DNA from: an uncultured Actinomycetes bacterium
GTDB taxonomy: Bacteria; Actinomycetota; Actinomycetes; S36-B12
Assembly (NCBI GenBank): GCA_937902285.1
Contig: CALGTB010000224.1
Location: 1 to 23,522, forward strand
DNA length: 23,522 bases
Reading direction: 5' to 3'
Part shown: positions 1-8,010 of the stretch, piece by piece
How positions within the stretch are numbered: position 1 is the stretch's first letter
Layout: each line of letters begins with the position of its first letter
The notes under the pieces: model-generated
What the model saw: the letters and a program-made list of their open reading frames with translations, nothing else
What the model was told of the DNA's origin: nothing
Database searches by the model: none
Translations under genes and position numbers: made by a program

Positions 1-1325
1 CGTCGCAGGTGATCGGCGTACTGGTCCGCGTGCCCGACGTCGGGAGCAGTCGGGGTGGGCGCAAGCATGTACTCCCGGCCGAGCTCGATCTCCGGCGCCA
101 TGGCGGACCTGCCTTCCATCGTCGATGCACGTGCCACGTCGGCGCAGATGACGTCTGCCACCTGCTGCCATGTGACGGGGGATGAGCCGGACGCGCGGAT
201 GCGATCCTCATGCTCGGCACGGACCCGCAGGTCCAGGGCCTGACCCTCGATCGTGGTGACCAGGGCGTCCAGGTCGTCCGTCGGGAAGTACACCGCGAGG
301 ACCCCACCGGCCTCGCGGAGCGAGGAGTTGTCCGCCACGATCGGCACTCGCCCGAACGCCAGACTCTCGGACACGGGCAGTCCCCACCCCTCATAGCGCG
401 AGGGATAGACCGTGAACTCCGCATGCCCGTAGAAGCGGGCCAGTTCGGCGTCGGAGACACTCGAGGACAGGACGCTCACCTTCCCGCCGAGGCCGCCGGT
501 CGCCACGTACTCGCGGAGGAAGGCATCGGCGTTCCAGCCCAGGCGGCCGATGCACACGAGGTCCGGGACGTCGTCGATGCCATGCCGGTCGAGCAGGATC
601 CGCCACGCCTCGAAGGCCAGGGCGTGGTTCTTCCTCGCCTCGACCGTGCCCACGAACAGGGCGTACGGACGTGGCCACGGTGAGTCGTCGTCGTCACCCG
701 TGTCGTCGGGGGACAGGCCGCACGGCAGTCCGGTCACTCCACCCGAGGGTGGCACCTCACCGCGCTCGCGGCAGTACTGCTCGTAGTCGCGCCGACTGGA
801 CGCTGAGATCGCGGGCACGGCTGAGCCCGTCTGCGTGATGAGAGCGAGGTAGCGGTCGAACAGCTGGTTCACGGCCGCGGTGTGGCCGGTCTCGAGCACG
901 GGCGTGAGGTCGTACAGCAGGTACACGCAGCGTGCGCCAGCGGCGTGCGCCGCCCGAGCGGCGGACATGAGGGCGTCATTGATCCAGACGGCCCCGAGGA
1001 AGACGAGCACGGTTCGATCGTCGACGACGATGGGGGCAGCCGAGCGCGCACGGGACAGGCAGGCCGACGCTGCGGTCGCGATGGCCTGGCGGTCAGGCGC
1101 CGGGTTGCGCGAGCCGACGCCCGCACGGATGAGCTGCGCCGTCTCGGACTCGTCCAGTGCGACGAACACTCCGCGCGATCGGTCAAGCACCACGGCACGC
1201 GAGCTCGTGTCGGAGTCGAGGAGCAGGGGCGCGGTCTCGGCGATGACGCGCTGCACGCCGGACACCGACTCGCGGCGCTGCTGGAACTCGACGAGGTCGG
1301 TGACGTCCAGCAGCGTCCCGGCCAT
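1..1325 (-). CDS. GT4-family glycosyltransferase, C-terminus cut off by window edge
   Basis: This gene reads from an ATG at 1325 leftward with no stop to base 3, so 441 residues are visible and the C-terminus lies outside the window. It starts MAGTLLDVTDLVEF and has SGVQRV at residues 22-27, an N-terminal pattern common in bacterial GT4 enzymes. The donor-binding half shows GTVEARKN (226-233) and EGWGLPVSE (312-320), the E-x7-E signature of retaining GT-B transferases. It probably moves a sugar from a nucleotide donor to a lipid-linked or polysaccharide acceptor at the inner face of the membrane; the sugar cannot be read from the sequence. It diverges from the membrane protein at 1371 with only 45 bases between. 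No Shine-Dalgarno sequence precedes the ATG. A TACGCT box ends 7 bases upstream, suggesting a leaderless mRNA. The family is secure, the substrate unknown. Confidence 0.9.
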   Translation of the reverse strand, partial: MAGTLLDVTDLVEFQQRRESVSGVQRVIAETAPLLLDSDTSSRAVVLDRSRGVFVALDESETAQLIRAGVGSRNPAPDRQAIATAASACLSRARSAAPIVVDDRTVLVFLGAVWINDALMSAARAAHAAGARCVYLLYDLTPVLETGHTAAVNQLFDRYLALITQTGSAVPAISASSRRDYEQYCRERGEVPPSGGVTGLPCGLSPDDTGDDDDSPWPRPYALFVGTVEARKNHALAFEAWRILLDRHGIDDVPDLVCIGRLGWNADAFLREYVATGGLGGKVSVLSSSVSDAELARFYGHAEFTVYPSRYEGWGLPVSESLAFGRVPIVADNSSLREAGGVLAVYFPTDDLDALVTTIEGQALDLRVRAEHEDRIRASGSSPVTWQQVADVICADVARASTMEGRSAMAPEIELGREYMLAPTPTAPDVGHADQYADHLR

Positions 1326-1332
1326 GCTCGTT

Positions 1333-1338
1333 AGCGTA
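1333..1338 (-). promoter_or_regulatory. -10-like box (TACGCT) for leaderless GT4 mRNA
   Basis: On the minus strand TACGCT fits the actinobacterial -10 pattern TANNNT and ends 7 bases before the ATG at 1325. No Shine-Dalgarno sequence is present, so transcription would start at or next to the start codon. No clear -35 hexamer was found. Confidence 0.45.
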
Positions 1339-1350
1339 GGGGAGAGCGGG

Positions 1351-1370
1351 GCCCGCAGTATCCTGCGGGC
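1351..1370. repeat. Perfect 8-bp inverted repeat (4-base loop) between divergent genes
   Basis: GCCCGCAG (1351-1358) and CTGCGGGC (1363-1370) are exact reverse complements around a TATC loop, and the right arm ends on the base before the GTG start at 1371. It lies in the 45-base divergent promoter region and overlaps the probable -10 box of the right-hand gene. It could be an operator; as leader RNA it matters only if transcription starts upstream of it. Confidence 0.55.
1359..1364 (+). promoter_or_regulatory. -10-like box (TATCCT) for leaderless membrane-protein mRNA
   Basis: TATCCT fits TANNNT and ends 6 bases before the GTG at 1371. No Shine-Dalgarno sequence precedes that start, so a leaderless transcript is likely. 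The box includes the loop and the first bases of the right arm of the inverted repeat at 1351-1370. No -35 match was seen. Confidence 0.45.
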
Positions 1371-3098
1371 GTGCCGGACAGCCAGCCCGAACGGGACCGC
1401 ACGATCCGCACGCGCCTCGTCGACGCTGCCATCGTGGTCGGCATCAGTGTCCTCGCAGCCTTCGGGTCGGGCTCGCGCACGTGGACCGGTTTCAACTCCC
1501 CTGACTCGGAGTTCTACGCCTCACTCGCCCTCTTCGGCAGCGACGTCACCGACCGCTCCATCGATCCCGCCTACACGTGGACGCGCCTGGGGTACATCGC
1601 TCCCGTGCGACTCCTCGTCACGTCGCTCGACCCGTGGGCCGGTTTCGCCCTGTGGCGGCTTCTCCTCATCCTGCTGATCGTCGGATCCGTCTACGCGATC
1701 GTGCGGATCACGAGCACGCGTCAGCTCGCCGTGCTCACGTCCGCCGCTGCCGCCCTCAACACGGTCGTGCTGAGCTTCGTGGGGAACACCTACCTCACCG
1801 GCACGATCCTCGCCGCGACCTGCCTCCTGCTGGCCCTCGGGGTCTGGGGCTGCCTCGGCCAGCCGCGGCAGGCCTGGCTGCCCGCACTGCTCTCCGGAGC
1901 CACGGCGGGCTGGCTGGTGATGCTCAACCCGTACGCCCTGATGCTGGGGCTGACCATGTGGATCGGGCTGCGCGCCATCCCCCTCGTCGCCGATCGCGCC
2001 GGACGCTGGCGGCTGCTCGGCCGTGACGCCCTGCTGGCCCTCGGTGGCTTCGTCGTCGCGATGGGCCTGCTCCTCGCCGCGGGCGCCGTCATCTTCCCGG
2101 GCCGCAACTGGTTCAGCACCTACCTCGAGTGGAACGGCCGCCTCGACTACGGCAGCTTCGTCGGCGACCCGGATGTCTGGCAGCGGGACATCGCCCTGCT
2201 CGTGCCCGCCGTGGCCGTCGTCGTGGCCGTCATCGCGGTCATCGCCACGAGAAGCCGCGCCGCGGTCGCCGCGGTGGTGGTGTCTCTCGGCAATCTCGCC
2301 TTCACGGCCGTCTACATCGTGCTGGTGCCCGGTCCGTGGCTCGAGGCCCCCACGTACGTCGCCAAGCTGTGGCCTGGTGCCCTCGTGGCCATCGCGCTGT
2401 CGCTCGCCTCGATCGTCGGCCGCCGGAGCCTGGGCGTCGCGGGCTGGACCGTCGCCGCACTGTCGCTGCCGCTCGTCCTGTGGTCCGGTCGCTGGGACGA
2501 CGACGTGGCGGTCGCCGGAGGACTGGTGGTCGCCGCGGCGGCCGTCGTCGTGTTCGCGGTCGCAGCGGTCGTGGGCGGGCGCACGTCGGGGCCGGTGTTC
2601 TCGGTCCTCGTGGTGGCGGCCCTGGCCGTGATCGCGATCGGGAGCCAGGTGCTGCAGAACGGCCGCGGACCGCTGGGCATCTACGGGCAGTTCCCCCTCC
2701 GCGCCGCGTACGTCGACTTCGACGCGGAGCTGCTCATGCGCTCGAGGGTGGCCGCGCAGCAGTGGGTCCTCGACCACACCTCGCGGGACGACTCCGTCGG
2801 CATCTGGACCGACCCGGACCGGCTGACCTCAGGCATCGCAGCCATGCAGTTGTGGGGTGCGTACAACAACGTCTCTGAGCTGCCGGCGCTGAGCCGCGAC
2901 GAGGCCGACCGGCTCGAGGCGACGAGGCCGACGGCCCTCGCCCTCTACGCGCCCACCCGCGAGCAGATCGATGTGTTCGCGAGCAGTCTGCCACCGTGGG
3001 CTCGGGCCACGCCTCTCGAGTGCACCACGGTGCCCTTCCTGGGCATCGGGTCGCCCGAGGCGCACGTCTGCGTGACGCACCTGCGCTGGGTGGTGTAG
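1371..3098 (+). CDS. Polytopic membrane protein, GT-C-like glycosyltransferase candidate
   Basis: 575 residues from GTG. A first membrane helix (about 17-33) is followed by an outward loop with the acidic pair D45 and E47 and then R72 (YTWTRLGY). About ten more hydrophobic helices run to about residue 430, and a soluble C-terminal part follows (about 440-575). This layout, an acidic pair in the first extracytoplasmic loop, many helices and a soluble tail, is that of GT-C transferases (GT39/ArnT-like), which use polyprenyl-phosphate sugars on the outer face. I do not recognise the exact family, so the enzyme role is an inference from topology and from the neighbouring glycosyltransferases. It diverges from the GT4 gene and converges on the GT2 gene, 25 bases away. 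The start is supported by the TATCCT box just upstream. Confidence 0.8.
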   Translation: MPDSQPERDRTIRTRLVDAAIVVGISVLAAFGSGSRTWTGFNSPDSEFYASLALFGSDVTDRSIDPAYTWTRLGYIAPVRLLVTSLDPWAGFALWRLLLILLIVGSVYAIVRITSTRQLAVLTSAAAALNTVVLSFVGNTYLTGTILAATCLLLALGVWGCLGQPRQAWLPALLSGATAGWLVMLNPYALMLGLTMWIGLRAIPLVADRAGRWRLLGRDALLALGGFVVAMGLLLAAGAVIFPGRNWFSTYLEWNGRLDYGSFVGDPDVWQRDIALLVPAVAVVVAVIAVIATRSRAAVAAVVVSLGNLAFTAVYIVLVPGPWLEAPTYVAKLWPGALVAIALSLASIVGRRSLGVAGWTVAALSLPLVLWSGRWDDDVAVAGGLVVAAAAVVVFAVAAVVGGRTSGPVFSVLVVAALAVIAIGSQVLQNGRGPLGIYGQFPLRAAYVDFDAELLMRSRVAAQQWVLDHTSRDDSVGIWTDPDRLTSGIAAMQLWGAYNNVSELPALSRDEADRLEATRPTALALYAPTREQIDVFASSLPPWARATPLECTTVPFLGIGSPEAHVCVTHLRWVV

Positions 3099-3103
3099 CT
3101 CGC

Positions 3104-3120
3104 CGGGTGCGGTAGCCCGC
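3104..3120. terminator. Weak GC hairpin between convergent genes
   Basis: The 25-base gap between two convergent genes (stops at 3098 and 3124) can form CGGG/CCCG or GCGG/CCGC stems of 4 base pairs. There is no T-tract. The location suits a bidirectional terminator, but the stem is short and may be chance in GC-rich DNA. Confidence 0.2.
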
Positions 3121-3123
3121 TGC

Positions 3124-3963
3124 CTACAGCAGGTTGCGCAGCAGCCGCAGTCCGCGCAGCTCGGGTGCCGTGGCCGCCGTGGCCAGGGGAGCGAGGTCGC
3201 GGCGGATGTCGGAGAGCTTGCGGACGCTCGGACCGATGCTGCGGGCGGCGTCGGCGACGCGCCCGATGCCGGAGGAGTGCACGCTTCCCGACGCCAGGCC
3301 CACCTCCTGGCCGCCGGACAGGCGGTAGTCGATCACCACCGCGTCGTCGATCACCATCGCCTCGCGCGCGGTGGCCACCAGGCTCCACCAGCGATCGTGG
3401 TACCAGCCCTCGGGGATACTGAGCGGGGCGAAGGCATCCGGTCGCAGCGCGCTGGCGCCTCCGGTCGCCACGAGGTGGCGGAGCACCGCGCGCATGCGGG
3501 CTGCCGCAGTCATCCCGGCGAAGCCCGCCGGGACGGCGAACTCGCCCCGCAGCGTGCCGCCCACCTCGACGCCCTTCTCATCGACGAGACGGCCGTCCGA
3601 GGCCACCATGGCGGCCGTCGGTCGCGCGTCGAGCACGGCGCACTGGTGCTCGACGCGGGTGGGCAGCCAGATGTCGTCGTGATCGCCGAGCACCACGACG
3701 TCGTGCTCAGCGCACGCGCGGACCCCCTGCTGGAAGTTCTGTGCGATCCGGCTGCGCAGGTCGGTCGCCTGCGACGTGGCCGGGTGCACGACCGCACGGC
3801 CTCCGGTGAGCTCACGGCACAGCGCCACGGTCCGGTCGGTGGAGTGATCGTCGACCACGACGATCACGTCGGGCTGTCGGGTCTGCTCGGCGACGCTCGC
3901 CAGCGTGGCCTCGATCCACCGCTGCGAGTCATGCGTGACGAGCAGCGCCGCGATGCTGGTCAC
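3124..3963 (-). CDS. GT2-family glycosyltransferase (rhamnosyltransferase-like)
   Basis: 279 residues from GTG at 3963. The GT-A fold signatures are clear: a first strand with LLVTHDS (7-13), VVVDDHSTD (36-43) that binds the nucleotide, and GDHDDIW (93-99), which carries the metal-binding DXD and matches the DQDDIW form common in rhamnosyl- and related GT2 transferases. The length fits a single catalytic domain without membrane helices, so it probably acts at the cytoplasmic face on a lipid-linked glycan. The chosen start shares GTGA with the stop of the upstream GT4 gene, so the two are translationally coupled and probably add successive sugars. A longer frame reaches upstream to 4029, but that part overlaps the neighbour's coding sequence and adds no domain. 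The transferred sugar cannot be read. Confidence 0.9.
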   Translation of the reverse strand: MTSIAALLVTHDSQRWIEATLASVAEQTRQPDVIVVVDDHSTDRTVALCRELTGGRAVVHPATSQATDLRSRIAQNFQQGVRACAEHDVVVLGDHDDIWLPTRVEHQCAVLDARPTAAMVASDGRLVDEKGVEVGGTLRGEFAVPAGFAGMTAAARMRAVLRHLVATGGASALRPDAFAPLSIPEGWYHDRWWSLVATAREAMVIDDAVVIDYRLSGGQEVGLASGSVHSSGIGRVADAARSIGPSVRKLSDIRRDLAPLATAATAPELRGLRLLRNLL

Positions 3964-5072
3964 CGACGCGTCCGGCGGGCAGCCAGGCGCGCGATGAGCG
4001 CCTCGTAGTCGTCGGTGACGGCGTCCCACTGGTAGGCATCCGCCACGCGCTGGCGGCTGAGGACGCGCAGGTCCGCGAGCCGGTCGTCGAGCTCATGCGC
4101 GGCGATGGCGTCGAAGACCCGCGTCAACGCTGCCGAGTCGCCCCAGAAGAGGGCCTCGTCAGCCGTCACCTCACGGTTGAACTCGACGTCGAACGCCAGC
4201 ACGGGCGCACCGGCGCCCATGGCCCGCAGCAGCGAGGGGTTGGTGCCGCCGACCGAGTGGCCGTGGATGTAGGTGATGGCATTCGCGTAGAGCTGGTCGA
4301 GCAGGTCCTGGTCGTAGAGCGATCCGGTGAACCGGATGCGCGGGTCATCACCTGCGGCACGGCGCACGGCCTGCACGTAGTCCTGCGAGTACGGCGCGCT
4401 GCCGACCACGACAAGCGGTCGCGTCTCGGCACACGCACGGAAGGCCCCGACGGCCTCGAGCACGTGGTTCTCAGGCTCGAAGCGCGCCACCACGAGGTGG
4501 TAGCCCTGGGCCTCGAGGCCGAGCTCGCCGAGTCGAGCCGAGCCCGGTTCGATCACCTCTGCGCCGTAGGGGATCACCACGCACTCGCGTCCGTACATCG
4601 CGCGCACGTGATCGGCGATCGCCTGCGCATCGGCGATGACCTCCTGCCCCCAGCGGACCGACGCGCGCTCGGCCCAGCGGTAGTAGCGGGCACCGGCCCC
4701 CCGCCACTTCTCGCGCCGCGACTCCAGGCCGTCGAGATGGATGGCCGTGGGGATGCCCGCCAGAGCGAGCGGCTTCAGCAGCGGGGCGTTGCCCGCGTTG
4801 AGGAGCAGGACGACGTCGGGGTGGCCGCGGACGATCGCATGGGCGGTGCTCGCCGTGGTGTGCGACAGCGTCTCGGCCATCCGGTGGCGGATCGCCGGTG
4901 CGTTGACCAGGTGCATGCCGCGGTACTCGGTGATGGTCTGGCCGGGGTTGCGGCAGTAGACCGTGACGTCGTATCCGCGCTCGACGAGCCGCGTGCCGAT
5001 CTCCTCGACCGCGGTCTCGAAGCCACCGTACTGAGCAGGCACGCCACGGGTGCCCATGATGGTGACCTTCAC
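3960..5072 (-). CDS. DUF1972-type GT4 glycosyltransferase
   Basis: 370 residues from GTG at 5072. It begins VKVTIMGTRGVPAQYGGFET, the N-terminal signature of the DUF1972 glycosyltransferases, a GT-B group that includes rhamnosyl- and other transferases of surface polysaccharides. The C-terminal half has VVARFEPEN, then GHSVGGTNPSLLRAMGAG, where the group carries GGTNPSLL in place of the usual E-x7-E opening; this is normal for the family. It overlaps the GT2 gene by four bases, implying joint translation. An ATG at 5099 would add nine residues (MRSSEYGER). I prefer 5072 because the family starts at the first strand and a TACGGT box lies six bases upstream. It diverges from the epimerase gene at 5130. 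Confidence 0.9.
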   Translation of the reverse strand: MKVTIMGTRGVPAQYGGFETAVEEIGTRLVERGYDVTVYCRNPGQTITEYRGMHLVNAPAIRHRMAETLSHTTASTAHAIVRGHPDVVLLLNAGNAPLLKPLALAGIPTAIHLDGLESRREKWRGAGARYYRWAERASVRWGQEVIADAQAIADHVRAMYGRECVVIPYGAEVIEPGSARLGELGLEAQGYHLVVARFEPENHVLEAVGAFRACAETRPLVVVGSAPYSQDYVQAVRRAAGDDPRIRFTGSLYDQDLLDQLYANAITYIHGHSVGGTNPSLLRAMGAGAPVLAFDVEFNREVTADEALFWGDSAALTRVFDAIAAHELDDRLADLRVLSRQRVADAYQWDAVTDDYEALIARLAARRTRR

Positions 5073-5078
5073 TCGCTC

Positions 5079-5084
5079 ACCGTA
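5079..5084 (-). promoter_or_regulatory. -10-like box (TACGGT) for DUF1972 glycosyltransferase
   Basis: On the minus strand TACGGT ends 6 bases before the GTG at 5072. It fits TANNNT and supports the shorter start over the ATG at 5099, which lies upstream of the box. No -35 match was seen. Confidence 0.35.
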
Positions 5085-5116
5085 CTCGGACGACCGCATG
5101 ACCGATCCCGGACTGA

Positions 5117-5122
5117 TAGCGT
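5117..5122 (+). promoter_or_regulatory. -10-like box (TAGCGT) for the epimerase gene
   Basis: TAGCGT fits TANNNT and ends 7 bases before the GTG at 5130. No Shine-Dalgarno sequence is present, so the transcript is probably leaderless. No clear -35 hexamer. Confidence 0.4.
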
Positions 5123-5129
5123 CACCGCC

Positions 5130-5738
5130 GTGCAGGTGCAGCCGCTGTCCATCGAGGGCGTGTGGGAGATCACCCCGGTGCTGCGGCCCGATGACCGCGG
5201 CGTCTTCCTCGAGTCCTTCAAGTCACAGGCACTCGAGGATGCGATCGGCCATCCGTTCACCCTCGCCCAGATGAACGTCTCCGTCTCGCGGATCGGCACG
5301 GTGCGCGGCATCCACTTCGCCTCCGTGCCGCCCAGCCAGGCCAAGTACGTCCAGTGCCTCGCCGGACGCATCCTCGACGTGGTCGTCGACATCCGCGTCG
5401 GGTCCCCGACGTTCGGCCGCTGGGACGCCGTCGAGCTCGACGACGTATCGCGCAATGCCCTCTACATCTCCGAGGGCCTCGGGCATGCGTTCTGCGCGCT
5501 CAGTGAGTCCGTGACCGTCGGCTACCTGTGCTCGGAGCCGTACGCGCCCACGCGCGAGCATGGGATCCACCCTCTCGACCCCGCCCTCGACCTCCCATGG
5601 CCGTCCGGCGCCGGGCTGCTGTCTCCCAAGGATGCTGCGGCACCCAGCCTGGCCGAGGCCGCCGAGCAGGGGCTGCTGCCCGACTACGCCGCGTGCGTCG
5701 ACTTCATCACGGGATTGGCTCGCCCAGCCCGAGGCTGA
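5130..5738 (+). CDS. rmlC: dTDP-4-dehydrorhamnose 3,5-epimerase family protein
   Basis: 202 residues from GTG, the usual length of RmlC cupins. Family landmarks are in order: RGVFLESF (23-30), GTVRGIHF (56-63) with the probable catalytic base H62, K72 in AKYVQCL, DVVVDIR (83-89), GSPTFG (91-96), GHAF (118-121) with H119, the probable catalytic Tyr in GYLC (Y132), and EHGIHPLDPALDLPWP near the end. RmlC epimerises C3 and C5 of dTDP-4-keto-6-deoxyglucose on the way to dTDP-rhamnose; relatives epimerise only C3. The first His motif reads GIHF rather than GLHY(Q), so a 3-epimerase role cannot be excluded. rmlA, rmlB and rmlD are not in the window. The reading frame stays open far upstream of the GTG, but that part is antisense to the GT4 gene. 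The last 32 bases overlap the convergent gene. Confidence 0.85.
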   Translation: MQVQPLSIEGVWEITPVLRPDDRGVFLESFKSQALEDAIGHPFTLAQMNVSVSRIGTVRGIHFASVPPSQAKYVQCLAGRILDVVVDIRVGSPTFGRWDAVELDDVSRNALYISEGLGHAFCALSESVTVGYLCSEPYAPTREHGIHPLDPALDLPWPSGAGLLSPKDAAAPSLAEAAEQGLLPDYAACVDFITGLARPARG

Positions 5739-8010
5739 TGCCCTTGTAGGCCGTCGTGTCGACCCGCATGCGCAGGCCGTCCTTGACGGCACCGGCCCAC
5801 CAGGCGAGCGACATCTGCTGCAGCGCGTACTCCTCCTTGCCCAGCCTGTAGGAGTCCTCGACGGCGCCGTCGGCGTAGATGTGCCCGTCCGACCACCGCA
5901 GCTGCATGGCGCGGGCATCCGCAGCGTGGGCGGCGAGGAACTCCCCCGCCCGGACATCGGGCGCCGCGTACGCGTTGGCGAAGCCGTCGACGCCCACGAA
6001 CGTGGCCGGTCGGCGGACTCCCCAGCTCACTCCCATGGGGTAGTAGATCTGGCCGAGGGGCTGGTAGACCGTGCCGCCCGGGGCCGCGTACGGCGGAGAC
6101 GGGAAGTCGACGACGGCCAGGGCTCGGTACACGATGTCGGCGTTGAGGAACAGCGACTCGGGAACGGCGTGGTCCCCTGCGCGCAGCAGGCTCGCCGCCC
6201 ACCACAGGTGCTGGACGTTCTGGATGTAGTCGGGGTTGACGATGCCGTGATTGGTGACGGTGCCGTCCTCGTTGGCATTGGTGCCCGGCAGCCGGATGTC
6301 GAGGCGGACGCCGTTGACGACCTTGTCGTCACGCAGGTCGCTGGGTCGCGCGAAGGCCGCGATCGACATCCCGATCAGCGCGTTGCGCCACCTGGGGGCG
6401 CTGCCGTACCGCGGCATCATCGCCAGGGCCAGCGCGGGCGACATGAGATCCCAGGACACCTCGTCGGACTGCGAGTCGCCCGGCGTGATCTGCTGCCCCA
6501 GGCGATTGCGGTAGTAGCGGGGTCCACGGGCCGACGCATACTCCGCCTCGCTGACGACCATCGCGGCGACGTAGGCGCGCTCCTGACGGCTCAGCTCGGG
6601 CCAGAGCAGCCAGCCGGCCTGGCCGGCCGTCACCGCCCACAGGGCGGACTGCCAGCCGTTGCCCCAGCCGCCCGGCGTGATGGCTCCGTGCTGGCACGCC
6701 AGCGACCGGATGTGCCAGCGGGCGTAGTCGAGGAGCTCCTGACGCGACACCCCGCTGACGCCGCGTCCGTCCGTGGTCGTCAGCAGGATGGCGGCGGCGA
6801 GGGCGGAGTTGGCCGAGCGGCGCACCGACTCCTCGATGGTCCGGTGCGTGCTGAGCGGGTCGTAGTAGGGGCGGTCGACCCGGCCGCGAAGCCGCTTCGT
6901 CAGGTCGTTGGTGATGGCGAAGCGCAGGCCGTCCTGCATGGTCGCGAGCACCTCGGCATTGCCCGGGATCGCGAGGTCGCCGACCGGTGTCTGGGCCTTG
7001 CGCACCTTCGCTGCTGCCGCGAACCCGTAGCGCTCCCCCGCGGCGGACGCCGACGGGCAGTGCCCGGGCGCCGTGGCCTGGTTGCCGACCAGCGGCACCT
7101 CGTCGCCGGCCAGCGGATGGGTCTGCCGGCTCGTGCGGCGCACGTGCCCCAGGCCGTCACCGAGCACCCACTCGCTGCGGTTGCGGACGGCACCGGGGTC
7201 ACTGCGGCCGTCGCGATCCCAGTCGCCCACGACCGGGATGTCGCCAGCCCGGCCGAAGGTGAACTGCAGCACCGCCGCGCGGACGTCCGGCGCCATCGTG
7301 ACCTTCACGTGCCTGCCGACGAAGGACGGCCGGCGCGCGACGTCGGTCAGCCGCAGCAGCCACGTGGTGCCGCGCACGACCCCGATGTCGTCCCTGCCGT
7401 CGCCGTCCCAGTCGCCGACGACGGGGATGTCGCCGGCCTGACCGAACTGGTCCGTGCGCGACGGCTTGCCGTTGGCGCGCTGCCAGTGCCACGACCCGGC
7501 CCGGAAGACGCCGATGTCGGCCCGACGGTCCTTGTCGATGTAGCCCACCACGGGCACGTCGGCGGCATCTCCTCCGAAGGCCGTCTTGCCCTCCCATGCG
7601 GGCGAGTCCGCGGCCGCGTTGGTGACGAACCACTGGCCGGCCTCGTAGCGCCCGGGGGTCGCGACGCCGTCGCCGTTCCAGTCGGCGAGAAGCGGTACGC
7701 CGCCGGCCGGCGGCAGCGAGATGATCGTGCCCGCCTCGCGACCGTAACCGCTCGACCAGATCAGCCACGAGCCCGTCGTGGCCGACGCGGCCGCCGGCAC
7801 TGACCCCGGCATCACCCGGCCTGCGCGCGAGTCGGGCACCCCGGGAAGTCGCGGCAGCGCGGGAGCGCGGTCGACCGCGCGTGGCGCGCCCGAGACCGTG
7901 ACGCCCGCGGCGGTCGGCAGGCTCGCCCCGCCGAGCAGGGTCACCGCCGTCGCGGCGGCCGCCGTGGCGGCACCGGCAGTGACGAGAGGGCCTCGCCTCA
8001 CGGGGCGCAT
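5707..8010 (-). CDS. Secreted protein: FG-GAP/VCBS-like propeller repeats plus alpha/alpha-toroid-like domain
   Basis: 767 residues from ATG at 8010 (a GTG at 8019 is also possible). The N-terminus has VRRGPLV and a long Ala-rich hydrophobic stretch, a Sec or possibly Tat signal. Residues about 102-287 hold four repeats built on D(I/V)PVVGDW-D-x-D-G-x-x-D-x-G, with cores near 110, 158, 199 and 263; such Asp loops bind calcium in integrin-type propellers. The second repeat is degenerate (YIDKDRRADIG). A spacer with two Cys (about 318 and 439) follows, then about 370 residues rich in Trp and in helices (about 385-760), including GGWGNGWQSALWAV, GDSQSDEVSWDLMSP and TNHGIVNPDYIQ. This resembles an (alpha/alpha) barrel as in polysaccharide lyases, but I do not recognise the family. 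It overlaps the end of the membrane-protein gene, so it is co-translated with it. A glycan-binding or glycan-cutting role is inference. Confidence 0.8.
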   Translation of the reverse strand: MRPVRRGPLVTAGAATAAAATAVTLLGGASLPTAAGVTVSGAPRAVDRAPALPRLPGVPDSRAGRVMPGSVPAAASATTGSWLIWSSGYGREAGTIISLPPAGGVPLLADWNGDGVATPGRYEAGQWFVTNAAADSPAWEGKTAFGGDAADVPVVGYIDKDRRADIGVFRAGSWHWQRANGKPSRTDQFGQAGDIPVVGDWDGDGRDDIGVVRGTTWLLRLTDVARRPSFVGRHVKVTMAPDVRAAVLQFTFGRAGDIPVVGDWDRDGRSDPGAVRNRSEWVLGDGLGHVRRTSRQTHPLAGDEVPLVGNQATAPGHCPSASAAGERYGFAAAAKVRKAQTPVGDLAIPGNAEVLATMQDGLRFAITNDLTKRLRGRVDRPYYDPLSTHRTIEESVRRSANSALAAAILLTTTDGRGVSGVSRQELLDYARWHIRSLACQHGAITPGGWGNGWQSALWAVTAGQAGWLLWPELSRQERAYVAAMVVSEAEYASARGPRYYRNRLGQQITPGDSQSDEVSWDLMSPALALAMMPRYGSAPRWRNALIGMSIAAFARPSDLRDDKVVNGVRLDIRLPGTNANEDGTVTNHGIVNPDYIQNVQHLWWAASLLRAGDHAVPESLFLNADIVYRALAVVDFPSPPYAAPGGTVYQPLGQIYYPMGVSWGVRRPATFVGVDGFANAYAAPDVRAGEFLAAHAADARAMQLRWSDGHIYADGAVEDSYRLGKEEYALQQMSLAWWAGAVKDGLRMRVDTTAYKGISLGLGEPIP

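Noticed and set aside
4095..5129. An N-terminal extension of RmlC by 345 codons.
   Set aside because: It is antisense to the DUF1972 glycosyltransferase. The GTG at 5130 gives the normal RmlC length and has a promoter box upstream.
7183..7700. DNA-level direct repeats in the propeller region, considered as a mobile or satellite repeat.
   Set aside because: The repetition follows the protein repeat D(I/V)PVVGDWDxDG in frame and is explained by the domain.
5560..7803. A 747-codon plus-strand frame opposite the secreted propeller-toroid gene.
   Set aside because: It lacks recognisable domains and is opposite a protein with a clear signal peptide and repeats.
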